The notes under the pieces are model-generated. The model saw nothing but the letters and a program-made list of their open reading frames with translations. It had not been told where the DNA came from and made no database searches. Source: Kitagawia praeruptora (Eukaryota; Streptophyta; Magnoliopsida; Apiales; Apiaceae). Taken from it: 64,000 nt of DNA. The stretch covers positions 65,070,001 to 65,134,000 of the forward strand of contig CM075353.1 in the NCBI GenBank assembly GCA_037693485.1, written 5' to 3'. Each line of letters starts with the position of its first letter. Position 1 is the first letter of the stretch. A program made the translations under genes and the position numbers. Below, piece after piece: positions 1 through 10,677 of the stretch.

Positions 1-1
1 T

Positions 2-2817
2 TCATGTCAAAAGGCCAAACAGAGGAAGGCTTCCTTTAAAAGCAAGTCTGAGTCTTCAATTATTGATCCTTATCATCTTCTACATGTTGATCTTTTTGGA
101 CCAGTGAATGTTATGTCTCTTGGAAAGAAGAAATATGCTCTAGTCATTGTTGATGAATACACCAGATACACTTTGGTGTACTTTCTAGCAAAGAAGGATG
201 AAACTGCATTAACTCTGACAGAACATATAATGCAGCTGGACAAAGGGTCAAAGAATCAAGTGAAGATTATCAGAAGTGACAATGGAACTGAATTTAGGAA
301 TTCAACAATGGAAGAATTTTTCAAGAACAAAGGAATTAAACAAGAGTTTTCTGCACCTGGCACTCCACAACAGAATGGTGTAGTTGAAAGGAAGAACAGA
401 ACTTTGATAGAAGCTGCCAGAACTATGCTTGATGAAGCAAAATTACCAACCTATTTCTGGGCAGAAGCTGTTCAAACTACTTGTTTTACTCAGAATGCCA
501 CTCTGATCAATAAGCATGGAAAAACACCATATGAAATGGTGAGAGAAAAGAAGCCAAATCTGAAATATTTTCATATTTTTGGATGCAAATGCTTTGTGTT
601 GAAAACTCATCCTGAACAGTTGACCAAATTTGACCTGAAGGCAGATGAAGGAATTTTTGTTGGCTATCAACTGTAAACTAAGGCATTCAGAGTTTATAAT
701 CTGAGAACCAAAGTGATCATGGAATCAATTCATGTGTCATTTGATGACAAGAAAATAACTGGACTTGAAGATGTAAATGAACATGATCAACTGCACTTTG
801 AAAATGAAGATTTATTCTCTGATGAAGTAAACTCTGATGAGGCTGATCTGATAAACTCTGTTGAGCTAAACTCTGAACCTCTACTGGTAAATACTGAAGA
901 GACTTTCCAGCCAGAAACAAGAGAAGAACCAGTTGAGGGGGAGCATGAAGAATCACATCATAGTGATAACTCAAATTCTGATAGAGACTCAGCTGAAAAA
1001 TCTAAATCAATCTCTGACAACTCAAACTCTAATAGTCCAAACACTGACAGTTCAAACTCTGAGCAGTCACATTCAGGGGGAGCCTCAGAGAATGAAGAAA
1101 GACACCAAGGAAATCAGGAGAACATGGATCGAGGGGGAGGATCAAACTCTGAGAGAAGTCATTTGCCTTCAGCTAGGAAATGGACCAAATCTCACACACC
1201 TGATTTGATTATTGGTGATCCAGATGCAAGAGTTAGGACAAGAAGTGCAACAACAAATGAATGTCTGTTTCATGCATTCTTGTCACAAACTGAGCCAAAG
1301 AAGGTTGAAGAAGCTCTTAAAGATGCTGACTGGATAACAACAATGCAAGAAGAGTTAAATGAATTTGAGAGAAATGAAGTTTGGACACTTGTACCAAGAC
1401 CCAAGAATAGATCTATTGTTGGTACTAAGTGGGTTTTCAGAAACAAAACTGATAGTGAAGGGGTTGTTACAAGAAACAAAGCCAGACTTGTGGCAAAAGG
1501 CTATTCACAGCAAGAGGGAATAGATTATGATGAGACTTTTGCTCCAGTTGCCAGGTTGGAGGCAATAAGGATGTTTCTTGCCTATGCTTCTAACAAGAAA
1601 TTCAAGGTGTTCCAGATGGATGTGAAAAGTGCTTTTCTGAATGGAAAACTTGAAGAAGAAGTGTTTGTTGAACAACCACCTAGTTTTGTAGATCCAAAAT
1701 ATCCAGACCATGTCTACAGGCTAGACAAGGCACTCTATGGACTTATGCAGGCACCAAGAGCATGGTATGAAACTCTGGCTCAATTTCTTTTAGAAAGTGG
1801 GTTCCACATAGGTACAATTGATAAAACCTTATTTTATTTCAAATCTGGGAGTGATTTGCTTTTAGTTCAGATATATGTTGATGACATAATTTTTGGATCT
1901 ACTAATGATAAACTCTGTAAGAAGTTTGCCAAGCTCATGCAGTCCAGGTATCAAATGAGCATGATGGGAGAGCTTAGTTATTTTCTAGGCTTACAGGTGA
2001 AGCAAACAGATGATGGTATCTTTATCAATCAAGCAAAATATACCAGAAATCTTCTCAAGAAATTTGGCATGCTTGACTGTTCATCTGCAACAACTCCCAT
2101 GGCAACTGCAACCAAATTGGACAAAGATACAGGGTCACCAGTAGATATGACAAGCTACAGAGGAATGATTGGCTCTCTTCTCTATCTAACAGCAAGTAGA
2201 CCTGATATCATGTATGCAACATGTTTGTGTGCAAGATTTCAGGCAGATCCAAGAGAACCACATCTAACAGCTGTGAAAAGGATTTTTAAGTATCTCAAAG
2301 GCACTATACTTTAGGGCCGTGGTATCCAAGAGAATCAGATTTCAAACTACTTGGCTACTCTGATGCAGACTTTGCAAGTTGTAAGATTGACAGAAAAAGC
2401 ACAAGTGGAAGTTGTCAATTTCTTAGTGACAGACTTGTTTCTTGGTACAGCAAGAAACAGAAATCAATATCCACATCTACAGCTGAAGCATAGTATATTA
2501 CTGCTGGTAGCTGTTGTGCACAGATTCTATGGATGAAGAATCAACTGCTGGATTATGGATTGAGGTATAGCAAAATACCTATTTTCTTTGATAATCAAAG
2601 TGTTATTGCTATGACAGGTAATCCAGTACAACACTCAATGACCAAGCACATCAGCATTAGGTATCACTTTATCAGAGAGCATGTAGAGGAAGGCAATATT
2701 GAGCTCCATTTTGTGTCTACAGAACAACAACTTGTAGATATCTTCACAAAGCCATTGAGTGAAGCTACATTTACAAGACTGGTCAATGAACTAGGAATGA
2801 TCTCTGGTTTTGACTAG
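2..2817 (+). pseudogene. pol: Element A pol (integrase-RT-RNase H), degenerate
   Basis: This is the polyprotein of a copia element, 5' end cut by the window. The integrase core lies at about 80-560 with HVDLFGPV, RSDNGTEF and PQQNGVVERKNR, holding the D-D-E residues. A Ser/Asn/Glu-rich linker follows (about 780-1190). RT starts near 1310 with the EEALKDADW block, WVFRNK, FQMDVKSAFLNG and the catalytic YVDD at about 1876. RNase H runs 2320-2817 with YSDADFA and ends in the usual DIFTKPL motif. Frame 2 is broken by TAA at 674-676, where F reads Ser. A one-base deletion near 2310 shifts the reading to frame 1. A TAG at 2491-2493 then replaces the Glu of the usual EAEY. It is not expected to make a full polyprotein. 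Confidence 0.93.
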
Positions 2818-4852
2818 AGATATTGGTTAGACTCAAAATTTTACTTGTGTAATGTGCTGCTCATTTTTCTGTGAATTGTTAAGTGCTATGTGAACTCTGT
2901 TGATTAACCTCTGTGATGCATACTCTGTTAACATGTTTTTGTTTAAACACTATTAAGCTCTGTCAGCATGTTTGTATGTCATACTCTGTTAACAAGTTTG
3001 ATAAACTCTGTGAATTCTGAATTGATTATTGTCTGGATGAAAACACCAATGAAGAAATATGTATGAAGCATGATTCTCAGTAATCAAATCATGACTCTTT
3101 CTGAGTCACTGTGATCTAATCAGAACTTGTGCAGTAAGTTAACACAGCATGATACTGTTTCATATTTATAGCATCTCTTAGTTTATTTGGTCCTAAACTC
3201 TGAGTCTATGAATACTGTGTGCATTGCCTCTCATAAATAACTTCTGATATTGATGAACTCTAAACTCTGATTAGTGACACTCTGTTCCCAAAACATATAC
3301 ATGGTTCTTGATGATTCCTTGTTTGTACTTGTGAAAATTATAAAACTTGAGATGTGTCATGGTTTAGTTCAGTGAGTACCAATTCATGTCTGCACCCTGT
3401 GAGAATTTGAGCCAAGTAAGTGATTGATACATTTTATATCAATCAGATTTTATTGATGTGTGATGTTCATCAGTGAGTATGTTGCTCTAGAACTTGTTTT
3501 AAACCATTTTGAGACTGCATGATATGTGTGTGCATGAAAATGATAAAGGCACTAGGATTTACCATATTTCTCCAAACACTGTTCATAAATTCCACCCTTA
3601 GTAAAACACTTTTGAGCCATAATAACTACTTCTTTTAAATTCTGATATATCAAGAGCAGTTATATTCATTTGGAAATTGAAGAGCAAACAGGTGAGAGTT
3701 TCTCTACAAAGGAAAGTTTACTTAGTAAATATATATACATAAAAAAAAATTTGTATATATGCTGATCATCTTGTACAAATATGTACTAACAGTGCAACTG
3801 AACACTTTGCTGTATTAAATTGTTTAGTTAGCCATTTATTCATTTATTCTCTCTCTTCTCACCTGTTTGATTTTACTAAATTACAACCTTGAATAAAGTC
3901 CTTTTGATTTGTGCATACATGTACTCAAAGTAGTGTAGATTTGGTGGACAATCAAGCATATGGTAGTATCTGCTTTTACTGATTGAACTTGAGTGTAAAC
4001 ACTTCACCTAAACACTTGTGTGTTTTGAGAGTTTGTGAGTTTATCAAATCCCTGGCATGTTACTCACTGAATGATGCTTTGATATCTATCTCTTGATCTT
4101 TTTGTCTATAAAGACTGTGTGCTTGCTTGGATAATCATGGACATCAAAGGGAATAGGTGTACTCAGATTTCTGTATTTACGTTACTACAGAGTTTAGCTT
4201 TCATCAAATAATTAGTGTTTAATATGAGAGTTTGTGCATTCGGTGTTTATTGATTTACTTTATGGATTTTATGAAATATTAGATGCTCTAAAAATTGATT
4301 TGGTAACCTCTGCTTCACACACATATATATTCACAACTGTGCAATTTTTGAAAGGGTTTTAGTGATAAAGTTGGAAAATTGACAAATGCTGTTGGATGGT
4401 GTTTAGTACTCTAAGGTAAATTTTCATTGGGATAATTTGAAAATTTTGGAGTAAATAGAGTGTTTTGACAACTGTTAATGGGTATAAATGTGTTAAAGTG
4501 TCTTCGTAATAGGGAAGTGAATACAGTGGTGATAATTGCTATTTTACTGCGCGTGATTAATTGATCCGTTGGATGCATGACACGTGTCCCACTCCCATTA
4601 TTGTGTCCCACTTACACATTAATCTAGGAACTGTTGAGTGTTTTAATGCACAAACGATTGGGTTTTTGTTTCTTAATTACAACTCTAATCACTTTTGTGT
4701 ATCACGATTCATTTTTTACTCTTATCTACACATCCACTCATATTCACTTTACTAAATCACACAGTTCCTTCGTGTTATTCACTTGGGCATTTTCACAAAC
4801 ACTTTTCCTACATACCATTTTCACTGCCATTTTCTGCTCTATTCTTAATTTA
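2818..4852 (+). other. Element A spacer between pol and aORF
   Basis: This 2-kb stretch has no convincing ORF. It is AT-rich and holds five exact AACTCTG/CAGAGTT words (2893, 3004, 3196, 3263, 4188) and several one-base variants such as TACTCTGTT and CACTCTGTT. A short inverted repeat of A/T lies at about 3727-3765. The last 290 bases look like a promoter plus leader for the following ORF. A long non-coding spacer between pol and an extra ORF is usual for Sireviruses. Confidence 0.6.
4560..4852 (+). promoter_or_regulatory. Candidate internal promoter/leader of element A aORF
   Basis: A CACGTG G-box (4581-4586, within GACACGTGTCC, itself an inverted repeat) lies 272 bases upstream of the aORF ATG. 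A C/T-rich leader without G-rich stretches follows (about 4680-4850). Element B has a G-box and a CT-rich leader in the equivalent place, 165 bases before its aORF. The parallel suggests a subgenomic transcript for the aORF. No TATA box is obvious, and no transcription data are available here. Confidence 0.35.
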
Positions 4853-7800
4853 ATGGCTTCTAAACCTTTTACTATTGTTGGTCTTCGATTTGTTCCTAAC
4901 AACTTTGCAGCCCCACTCCATAATGAATGTGTACCAGAAGCGTTTCATCTTATGCAGAACTTTCTCCGCGACTCCGAGATTGGGCAAGCTTTGACTGAAC
5001 CTCCTATTCTATCTGCATCTCAAATTGCCACTTTCTGGCATAACTCAAAGTATGTGGATGGAGGAGAGAATGGGACTCCGTCCATAATTTTCACTCATGA
5101 TGAACAAGAGTTTGTGATTACTCCACAAACTATCAGAGAGACTATGGATTTCGACACTCACACCTCATATGCTGTTGTTTCTGAACAAAATCTTCGGGAA
5201 ATGCTAACAGAGATTGGTTACATGGACTCTATTACAAATCTAGGCAGTGTCAAACGGCCAAATCTCAGAAAGGAATGGAATTTTTTCTTTGACTGCATCA
5301 CAAGAACATTCCAGAAGAAGGTCACCAACTGGGATGCCATTCCTATTGACAGTCTGCAAATTGGGTATTCTCTACTCTATGGCAGTAATTTTGATTTTGG
5401 TCGTTATGTCTTAATGAATTTAGGTGATAAATTGTCAGAGTCTACTACAATATACTTTGTTAGATTTTGTCAACTACTATTCACTGCTTGTGTATCTGGG
5501 TTAGTTATTGATGAAGCTGATGTGATTTAGCCTTTTAAAGTCAATAAGAGAATATTCTCTGATATGACTAATAAGGATGCTGGTAAAGAGAATCTACCTG
5601 CCTTTGTTTTGCCACTTGCCTTGCAGAACTTTCTCAACCAACCCCAAGATCCACAATCACCACAAAATGAACCACAACAAACACAACAACCAGAACTACA
5701 ACAAATGCCTGAACCATTGGCCACTGACCTTACTGAAACCATACACTCTAAACCTATCCCATCACCTGAAACTTCACATTCTCAACCTTCATTTCACACT
5801 CAACCTGAAATCATACCAGACACTACTACTCAACCTCAACCACAATCTAAACCAAAAAGGCAAAAGCATACTGCACATAATACAAGGCATTCCAAGGCTA
5901 AACAGACATCTACTGGAGCTGTTTATACCAGAAGAATCATCAAACGGGCAAATAGGCCTTCATCACCATCAGTTGATGACAAATCTACTGAAGAAGAAGA
6001 AGAAGAAGAGGTAGTTGAAGTGTCTCAAGCCAAAAGGAGGAAGTTGATACTTGCAGAATCTGATAAAGAGCAAGTTGCTGAAGCTCCAAAGGACATCTCT
6101 AAGGAGACTCATATTGTTGAGACAGAGATTATCACTGAACCTGTTCTAACAGAGAATGATCTTCAAGCAGAAAATGAATTTCAAGCTGATGAGCCAGTCA
6201 TTGATCCTATGGAAGATTTTGCTGAAAATTTTCAGACATTCTCTGTTGAAGATGAAAATCCAACCATGGCTGCTACAAACTCTGTTGACACTGGTGTTGC
6301 AGATCAACCTACTGTGGTGTTAGAAGAAACAGAGGTTGAATCTCACAATGAGTTCATTTATGATGCCTATCACGGCTCAGAACATGGTGAGGAAATTACT
6401 CAAGCACAGGTTGCTTATCAAGAACAAATTGCTGTTAATGTTGAAGAACAGGTTGCTCAAGTAGAACCTGCTACTGATCATAATGAAGAGGCTGCCTCAG
6501 TTGCAGATGCAGTTGAAGATGACTCTGTAAATATTCTTTCTGCTGAGGGGAGAGCAGAAACTGATTTTCCATCTAATGTTGAAGTTCAGACTGATGGACT
6601 GAAATCAGGGGTGAAGACGGGATTTGCTGGACCTTCTGTCTGGGATGTTGAAGATGAGTACTTAGAGAAACAAAGTGCAGAATGGTATAAGGCTGATTGC
6701 ATTTTTCCTATTGGACGTGCAGCCACATTTCTTAAGGAAAAATCTTAGACGATTTCAAATCCAGATATTCTAACTTGTCTCCAAGGAACAGTGATACAGG
6801 TTAAGGCTTTAAATCACAGATTTGATGAGAATCAGAAAGCATTTCGTGATCTCAGAACTGAAGTTGCTACTCATGAGGAGAAATCTCACAGAGAAAAGTC
6901 AAAGCTCTTTCAACAATTTTCTAAGGCACAAGAGACTCTCACTGAGAGATTGAGTAAAGTTGAACAGAATCAGACTTTGCTAACTGAAAATGTTGACTCT
7001 ATTGCAAAATCTCTTGAGTTAATAACATCTATTCTGATTCCAGATGGTGATGATGTCAAAAAGGGGGAGAGAATTGCTAGAACAAAGTGCAAGCAGTCTC
7101 AAACTCTGTCAAAGAGGGATCATCTGGATGATGAAGGTACAAATCCAGAGAAGAGGTTAAGAAAGTCTGATGCTAATTTTGGAAGGTCTACAAGATTAAC
7201 AAGGTCAAGTTCAGCAGCAAATACAGCAAATACAAATCTTCAAAGTACTTCAAGACAAAAGGATTTGTCATTCACTGACAATCCACAAACAGATGAAGAG
7301 CTGGCTGCTAAGATTTTTCTTGAAGAAAATGCTGAGGGTGCTACACTTGAAGATGTTCATGCTGAAGAGAAGCTTTTACAAGAAGAACATGTGAAGGCAT
7401 TGAAGTCTGGAAAAGGGAAGAAGATTGCTAAAGCTTCAAGGCCTGTAGAGAAAGGAATCAAGATCAGAGAAAATGTAGTTGGCATTCAAGAAGAAGAAGA
7501 AGAAGAAGGAAAATTGATAAGAAAATCTTCTCTTAATGCAAAGTTAAAACTGAAAGGGATAATGGGTGAAGAAGACAAAGACAAAAAGGTAGACATAACC
7601 TCTGTTTTTACACAAGTTGTGAGTGAATCTCTACCAGTACAAAGCAAACTCTTACCTGGGTTCTCTAGACCTAAGATTCCAGTTCCAGCACAAACAGAAG
7701 GGATTGGTAGTTACCAACATAGCATAGCTTGTTCAGGAAAGCCTCCTGGCAAGAATACTTCTGTTTTGGGTTCAAATAGAGATTTAAGATTCAGTAACAG

Positions 7801-8449
7801 TCCAAGAGATCCCTCAACACTCATTTCTCCTGGTTCTGGTATTATTCAAGAGAATCTGGATAAACTGGAGTCAGTTCAACTAGTTCATCAGAAGAGTTTA
7901 GATATTCACTTCTTGTTGTACTTCATGGAAGATGGAACAGTATATAGGGTGAATGAAGATGCTATCAAGCTCAAACTGTTTGAAGAGTATGTTCTGTATA
8001 TATTCAGGGTCAGAAATCAACGAACATCACTCATTGCTAATTCAATAAGAGGATATATGCAGAGAGCCAAAGCTTTTACTGGATCAAAGACTACTGAAGA
8101 GTATGTGCCTAAGTACAGAGATTATCGAGGGAGACTGATTGAAATACAGAAGAACAGTGCTAGATTGAAGACTGATCTTGGTGTAACAGTTCTGGATTTC
8201 AATTCAGAATCTAAACAGGCATATTTCATTAAGCTGGGAAATGATATGAGGAAGAACAAAATCTACTCTCTAAGAGCTGCAATTTATCAGACTGGAGATA
8301 ATGATCCTCAGTTAAGAGAAATCAAGCAAATTATGCAGAGAGAGCTGGAAAATGCAGAAAGAAGATTACTCATTGACTACCTGAGAACAACACCAGATCT
8401 TGAGGAGGTTAGGTATAAAGAGTTTGTAAATAATTCTGATTTTCTGTAA
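4853..8449 (+). pseudogene. Element A accessory ORF (env-position Sirevirus aORF), two nonsense codons
   Basis: One reading frame (frame 2) runs 1,198 codons from ATG 4853 to TAA 8449. It is interrupted only by TAG at 5528-5530 (codon 226) and TAG at 6746-6748 (codon 632). The ATG was chosen because its context ATGGC matches the B aORF and because the frame upstream is T-rich leader. Residues about 1-225 form a globular domain with FWHNSKYVDGG and LRKEWNFFFD, matching FWKTAYVPGG and LRKE-stop-SMIFD in element B. Residues about 230-630 are Gln/Pro/Glu-rich with basic clusters (RRIIKR, AKRRK) resembling nuclear localisation signals. Residues about 648-725 are a probable coiled coil, and about 1000-1198 a charged helical domain. 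Its position is that of the Sirevirus env-like gene, but I see no convincing signal peptide or transmembrane helix. Function is unknown. Confidence 0.75.
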
Positions 8450-8560
8450 ATTTTGTTAAGTCAAGATTAAACTCTGCTTAAATATTAAACACTGTGATTT
8501 TATTAGGCTGTTTTGACATCATCAATTACTGTGAACTTGTACATTTTTACTAATGAACAA

Positions 8561-8572
8561 GTTGGGGGAGAT
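8561..8572 (+). other. Element A polypurine tract
   Basis: GTTGGGGGAGAT directly precedes the 3' LTR. It serves as the plus-strand primer in LTR retrotransposons. The B element has an almost identical tract before its own 3' LTR. Confidence 0.85.
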
Positions 8573-9151
8573 TGTTAGATATAATTGATGTGATTTAATA
8601 TCAGTGTTTAAGTGTTACAGGGAAACAGAGTTTAACTTGTTAATGAAAGCAGTCGCAGCAGAGTTTGAGTATACGCTGATAGATGGAAGCGCAAACGCTG
8701 ACAGATGGGAGCGCAAACACTGCTGACTGGAAGCGCAACAGAGTTTGTTAAACTCTGTCTAGCGGAAGCGTCTGCAGGTCAACAGAGATTAAAAATTAAT
8801 TCAAGATAAACATGGAAGCAATATCTTTGAAGATTGGATAGCTGTCAAAGAGATTGAGTTGACTTAGAAGACGTGTAGCAATCGTAATTGATATCAATTG
8901 TATAGCTTAATTATAGGAGAATCAATTAACGATTGTACGAAGCTGTATATCTTATAAATACAGTTAGGTTAACCCTAGAAGGGTATCCATCGTGTACGAA
9001 TATCATTCATTGTAACCTAAGCAGCTCTCTGTGATATTTTACATCACTAAGAGAGGAATTATTAATTCCAAACAGTTTTTAAGTGCAAAAACGTGTGTTC
9101 TTGTTATTCTCTCATACAGTACTTGATTATATATTGTGTATTCGGCCTAAC

Positions 9152-9152
<1 letters not shown>
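8573..9152 (+). repeat. Element A 3' LTR (580 bp)
   Basis: It begins TGTTAG and ends CTAACA, a perfect 6-bp terminal inverted repeat, and aligns with the 516-bp 5' LTR of element F. A TATA box (TATAAATA, 8953-8960) is followed by GGTTAACCCTAG as in F. Four AACTCTG/CAGAGTT words lie between about 8625 and 8752. The AT microsatellite that follows hides any target-site duplication. Confidence 0.92.
8953..8960 (+). promoter_or_regulatory. TATA box of element A LTR
   Basis: TATAAATA sits about 200 bp before the LTR end, in the same context as TATAAATA at 59636 in F. It is the probable U3 core promoter. Confidence 0.6.

Positions 9153-9186
<34 letters not shown>
9153..9186. repeat. (AT)n microsatellite
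   Basis: An almost pure run of alternating A and T immediately follows the element A LTR. It is either the target of A or has expanded at its edge. Confidence 0.85.
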
Positions 9187-9189
<3 letters not shown>

Positions 9190-9836
9190 ATTTTTTAGAT
9201 GATTCTTGAATTAGTAAATTTTGTTTTGTTCTCTTTCAAGATCACGTCGTAGTCTTTGAAGGTCTGTCACAGAATTATGTAATTTTTGCACAATCTGTTA
9301 CAGAAACGTCTACCACACATTTGACTGAATTCCCCAAAATCAAATGTTGAGCTAAAATGTTTTCCTATTATAAGATAGTATTTCTTCCCTAAAGTTTGCA
9401 AGGACTCATGAATGTTCAAGTGATGACAATGTGTTTATCCGTCATATATGGTGTAAGGAGAATTGTGCTATCATGACAATACAGATTTTGCTGTCAATAT
9501 TATTTAAAAGTGATGACAATGTGTTTACCCGTCATATATGGTGTAAGGAGAATTGTGCTATCATGACAATATAGATTTTACTGTCAATATTATTTAAGGA
9601 TGATGTCCCTAACTTCGGCCAATGTTATTGTCAATATTTTTTTATAGTTTTTTAATCGATTTGCACACATTTTAAGGTATATATAAAATATATTTCCATA
9701 ATTCATTTTTAAATTTTTTTTGAATAAAAATTTAATGTTTAAGTTTTCTCTCCATGACTGTGGGAGTTTTTTATGTCTCTCCTCTTTACCAACTAATCAT
9801 TAGGGTGTAAAGGTGTGTGAGTTTTATTCTTTCTCC
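9187..9836. other. AT-rich stretch upstream of LINE ORF1, with a 90-bp tandem duplication
   Basis: No ORF is convincing here. Part is host flank and part must be the LINE 5' UTR, but I cannot place the LINE 5' end and found no target-site duplication matching the sequence after its poly(A). A tandem duplication occupies 9418-9597 and is listed separately. Confidence 0.5.
9418..9597. repeat. Two-copy 90-bp tandem duplication
   Basis: The copies 9418-9507 and 9508-9597 both start AAGTGATGACAATGTG and end in TCAATATTATTTAA. I see three differences between them (for example TTTATCC/TTTACCC and ATACAG/ATATAG). Confidence 0.9.
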
Positions 9837-10677
9837 ATGGCTGCATATCAAGATTTACACGATCAGATGGCAGATTTGGATATTGATGATGAAGAAAATG
9901 CAGCTTTTGTTTTTAAGGATGGCGTTGAAGAAGAGTCGAATAAATATGAACTCTGCTTAGTGGGGCGTTTCCTGACGGAGAAGAGTATCAATGTTCGAGC
10001 GATGAAGTCAAAGTTGGCTGATGTGTGGAAACCAGCCATGGGAATTAATATTAAGGAGATCGAAGCAGGTGTATTTCTATTTCAGTTTTACCACAAGGAG
10101 GATGTTCAATGGGTTGTTAAGGGTGGACCTTGGTCTTTTGATAATGACATGCTTAACATTAAGGAGATACCAGCAGGTGAAGACCACTAAAAGTCCCTCT
10201 ATGGAGTATAAATTTTTGGATACAAATTTATGAGTTATCAACAGGGTTCATGACAGAGGCTGTGGGAAGACAGTTGGGGAATTTCTTTGGCAGTTTTTGG
10301 AGTACGATCAGAAGAACAATACAAGTATCTGGAGGGAATATATGAGGATTAAGAAAGCTTTGGATGTTCGTAAGCCTCTGAAACGTAAGAAGAAAATTAC
10401 GAGGAGAAATAGAACGGAATTTATGGTTACTTGCAAGTATGAAAGGCTGGGCGACTTATGTTTCTCTTGTGGTTTGTTGTCTCACACAGCATTTTTGCAG
10501 AAAATCACTGGACAGGAGGGGGATGAAAGTCCTAAAGAATGGGGGAATTGGCAAAGAGCGCCATCGCGTGGGGCGGCCGGACAGTCGAAAAGCAAGTGGC
10601 TCAGGGAGGAGGGGGATGCAGATTGGGAGGAAAGGATTGGTAGGGATAACAATTTTCCGAGATCTGGGGGTGGGTAC
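9837..10677 (+). pseudogene. LINE ORF1, segment 1 (DUF4283-like, CCHC knuckle)
   Basis: The start is ATG 9837 (MAAYQDL). Residues about 40-115 show a DUF4283-like domain, typical of plant L1 ORF1 RNA-binding proteins, with LVGRFLTEK and GGPWSFDND. The frame changes near 10190 and again near 10490. At 10455-10505 a CX2CX4HX4C knuckle (CFSCGLLSHT, then FCRK in the next frame) is split by the second shift. The segment ends in a Gly-rich, charged region at the E insertion. Reading resumes in frame at 25731 (10297 frame). Taken together the three ORF1 segments total 1,212 nt, a usual size for the family. Confidence 0.85.

Larger units (their letters stand above)
1..9152 (+). mobile_element. Element A: Sirevirus-type Ty1/copia retrotransposon, 3' part
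   Basis: The window opens inside the integrase of a Ty1/copia element and continues through RT, RNase H, a 2-kb spacer, a long accessory ORF, a polypurine tract and a 3' LTR ending at 9152. The order integrase-RT-RNase H is copia-specific. A large extra ORF after pol and the GTTGGGGGAGA tract next to the LTR are typical of the plant Sirevirus lineage. Integrase and RT are nearly the same as in element F at the other end of the window, so A and F are one family. Coding capacity is lost through nonsense codons (674, 2491, 5528, 6746) and a frameshift near 2310. The 5' LTR, gag and protease lie outside the window. Confidence 0.93.

Noticed and set aside
4634..4852. Hydrophobic in-frame N-terminal extension of the A aORF as an env-like signal peptide
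   Set aside because: The DNA is T-rich leader, which encodes Phe/Leu by composition; element B has no counterpart and the MASKP ATG has the better context.
9153..9186. Target-site duplication of element A
   Set aside because: The following DNA is an AT microsatellite and the 5' end of A is outside the window, so no duplication can be shown.
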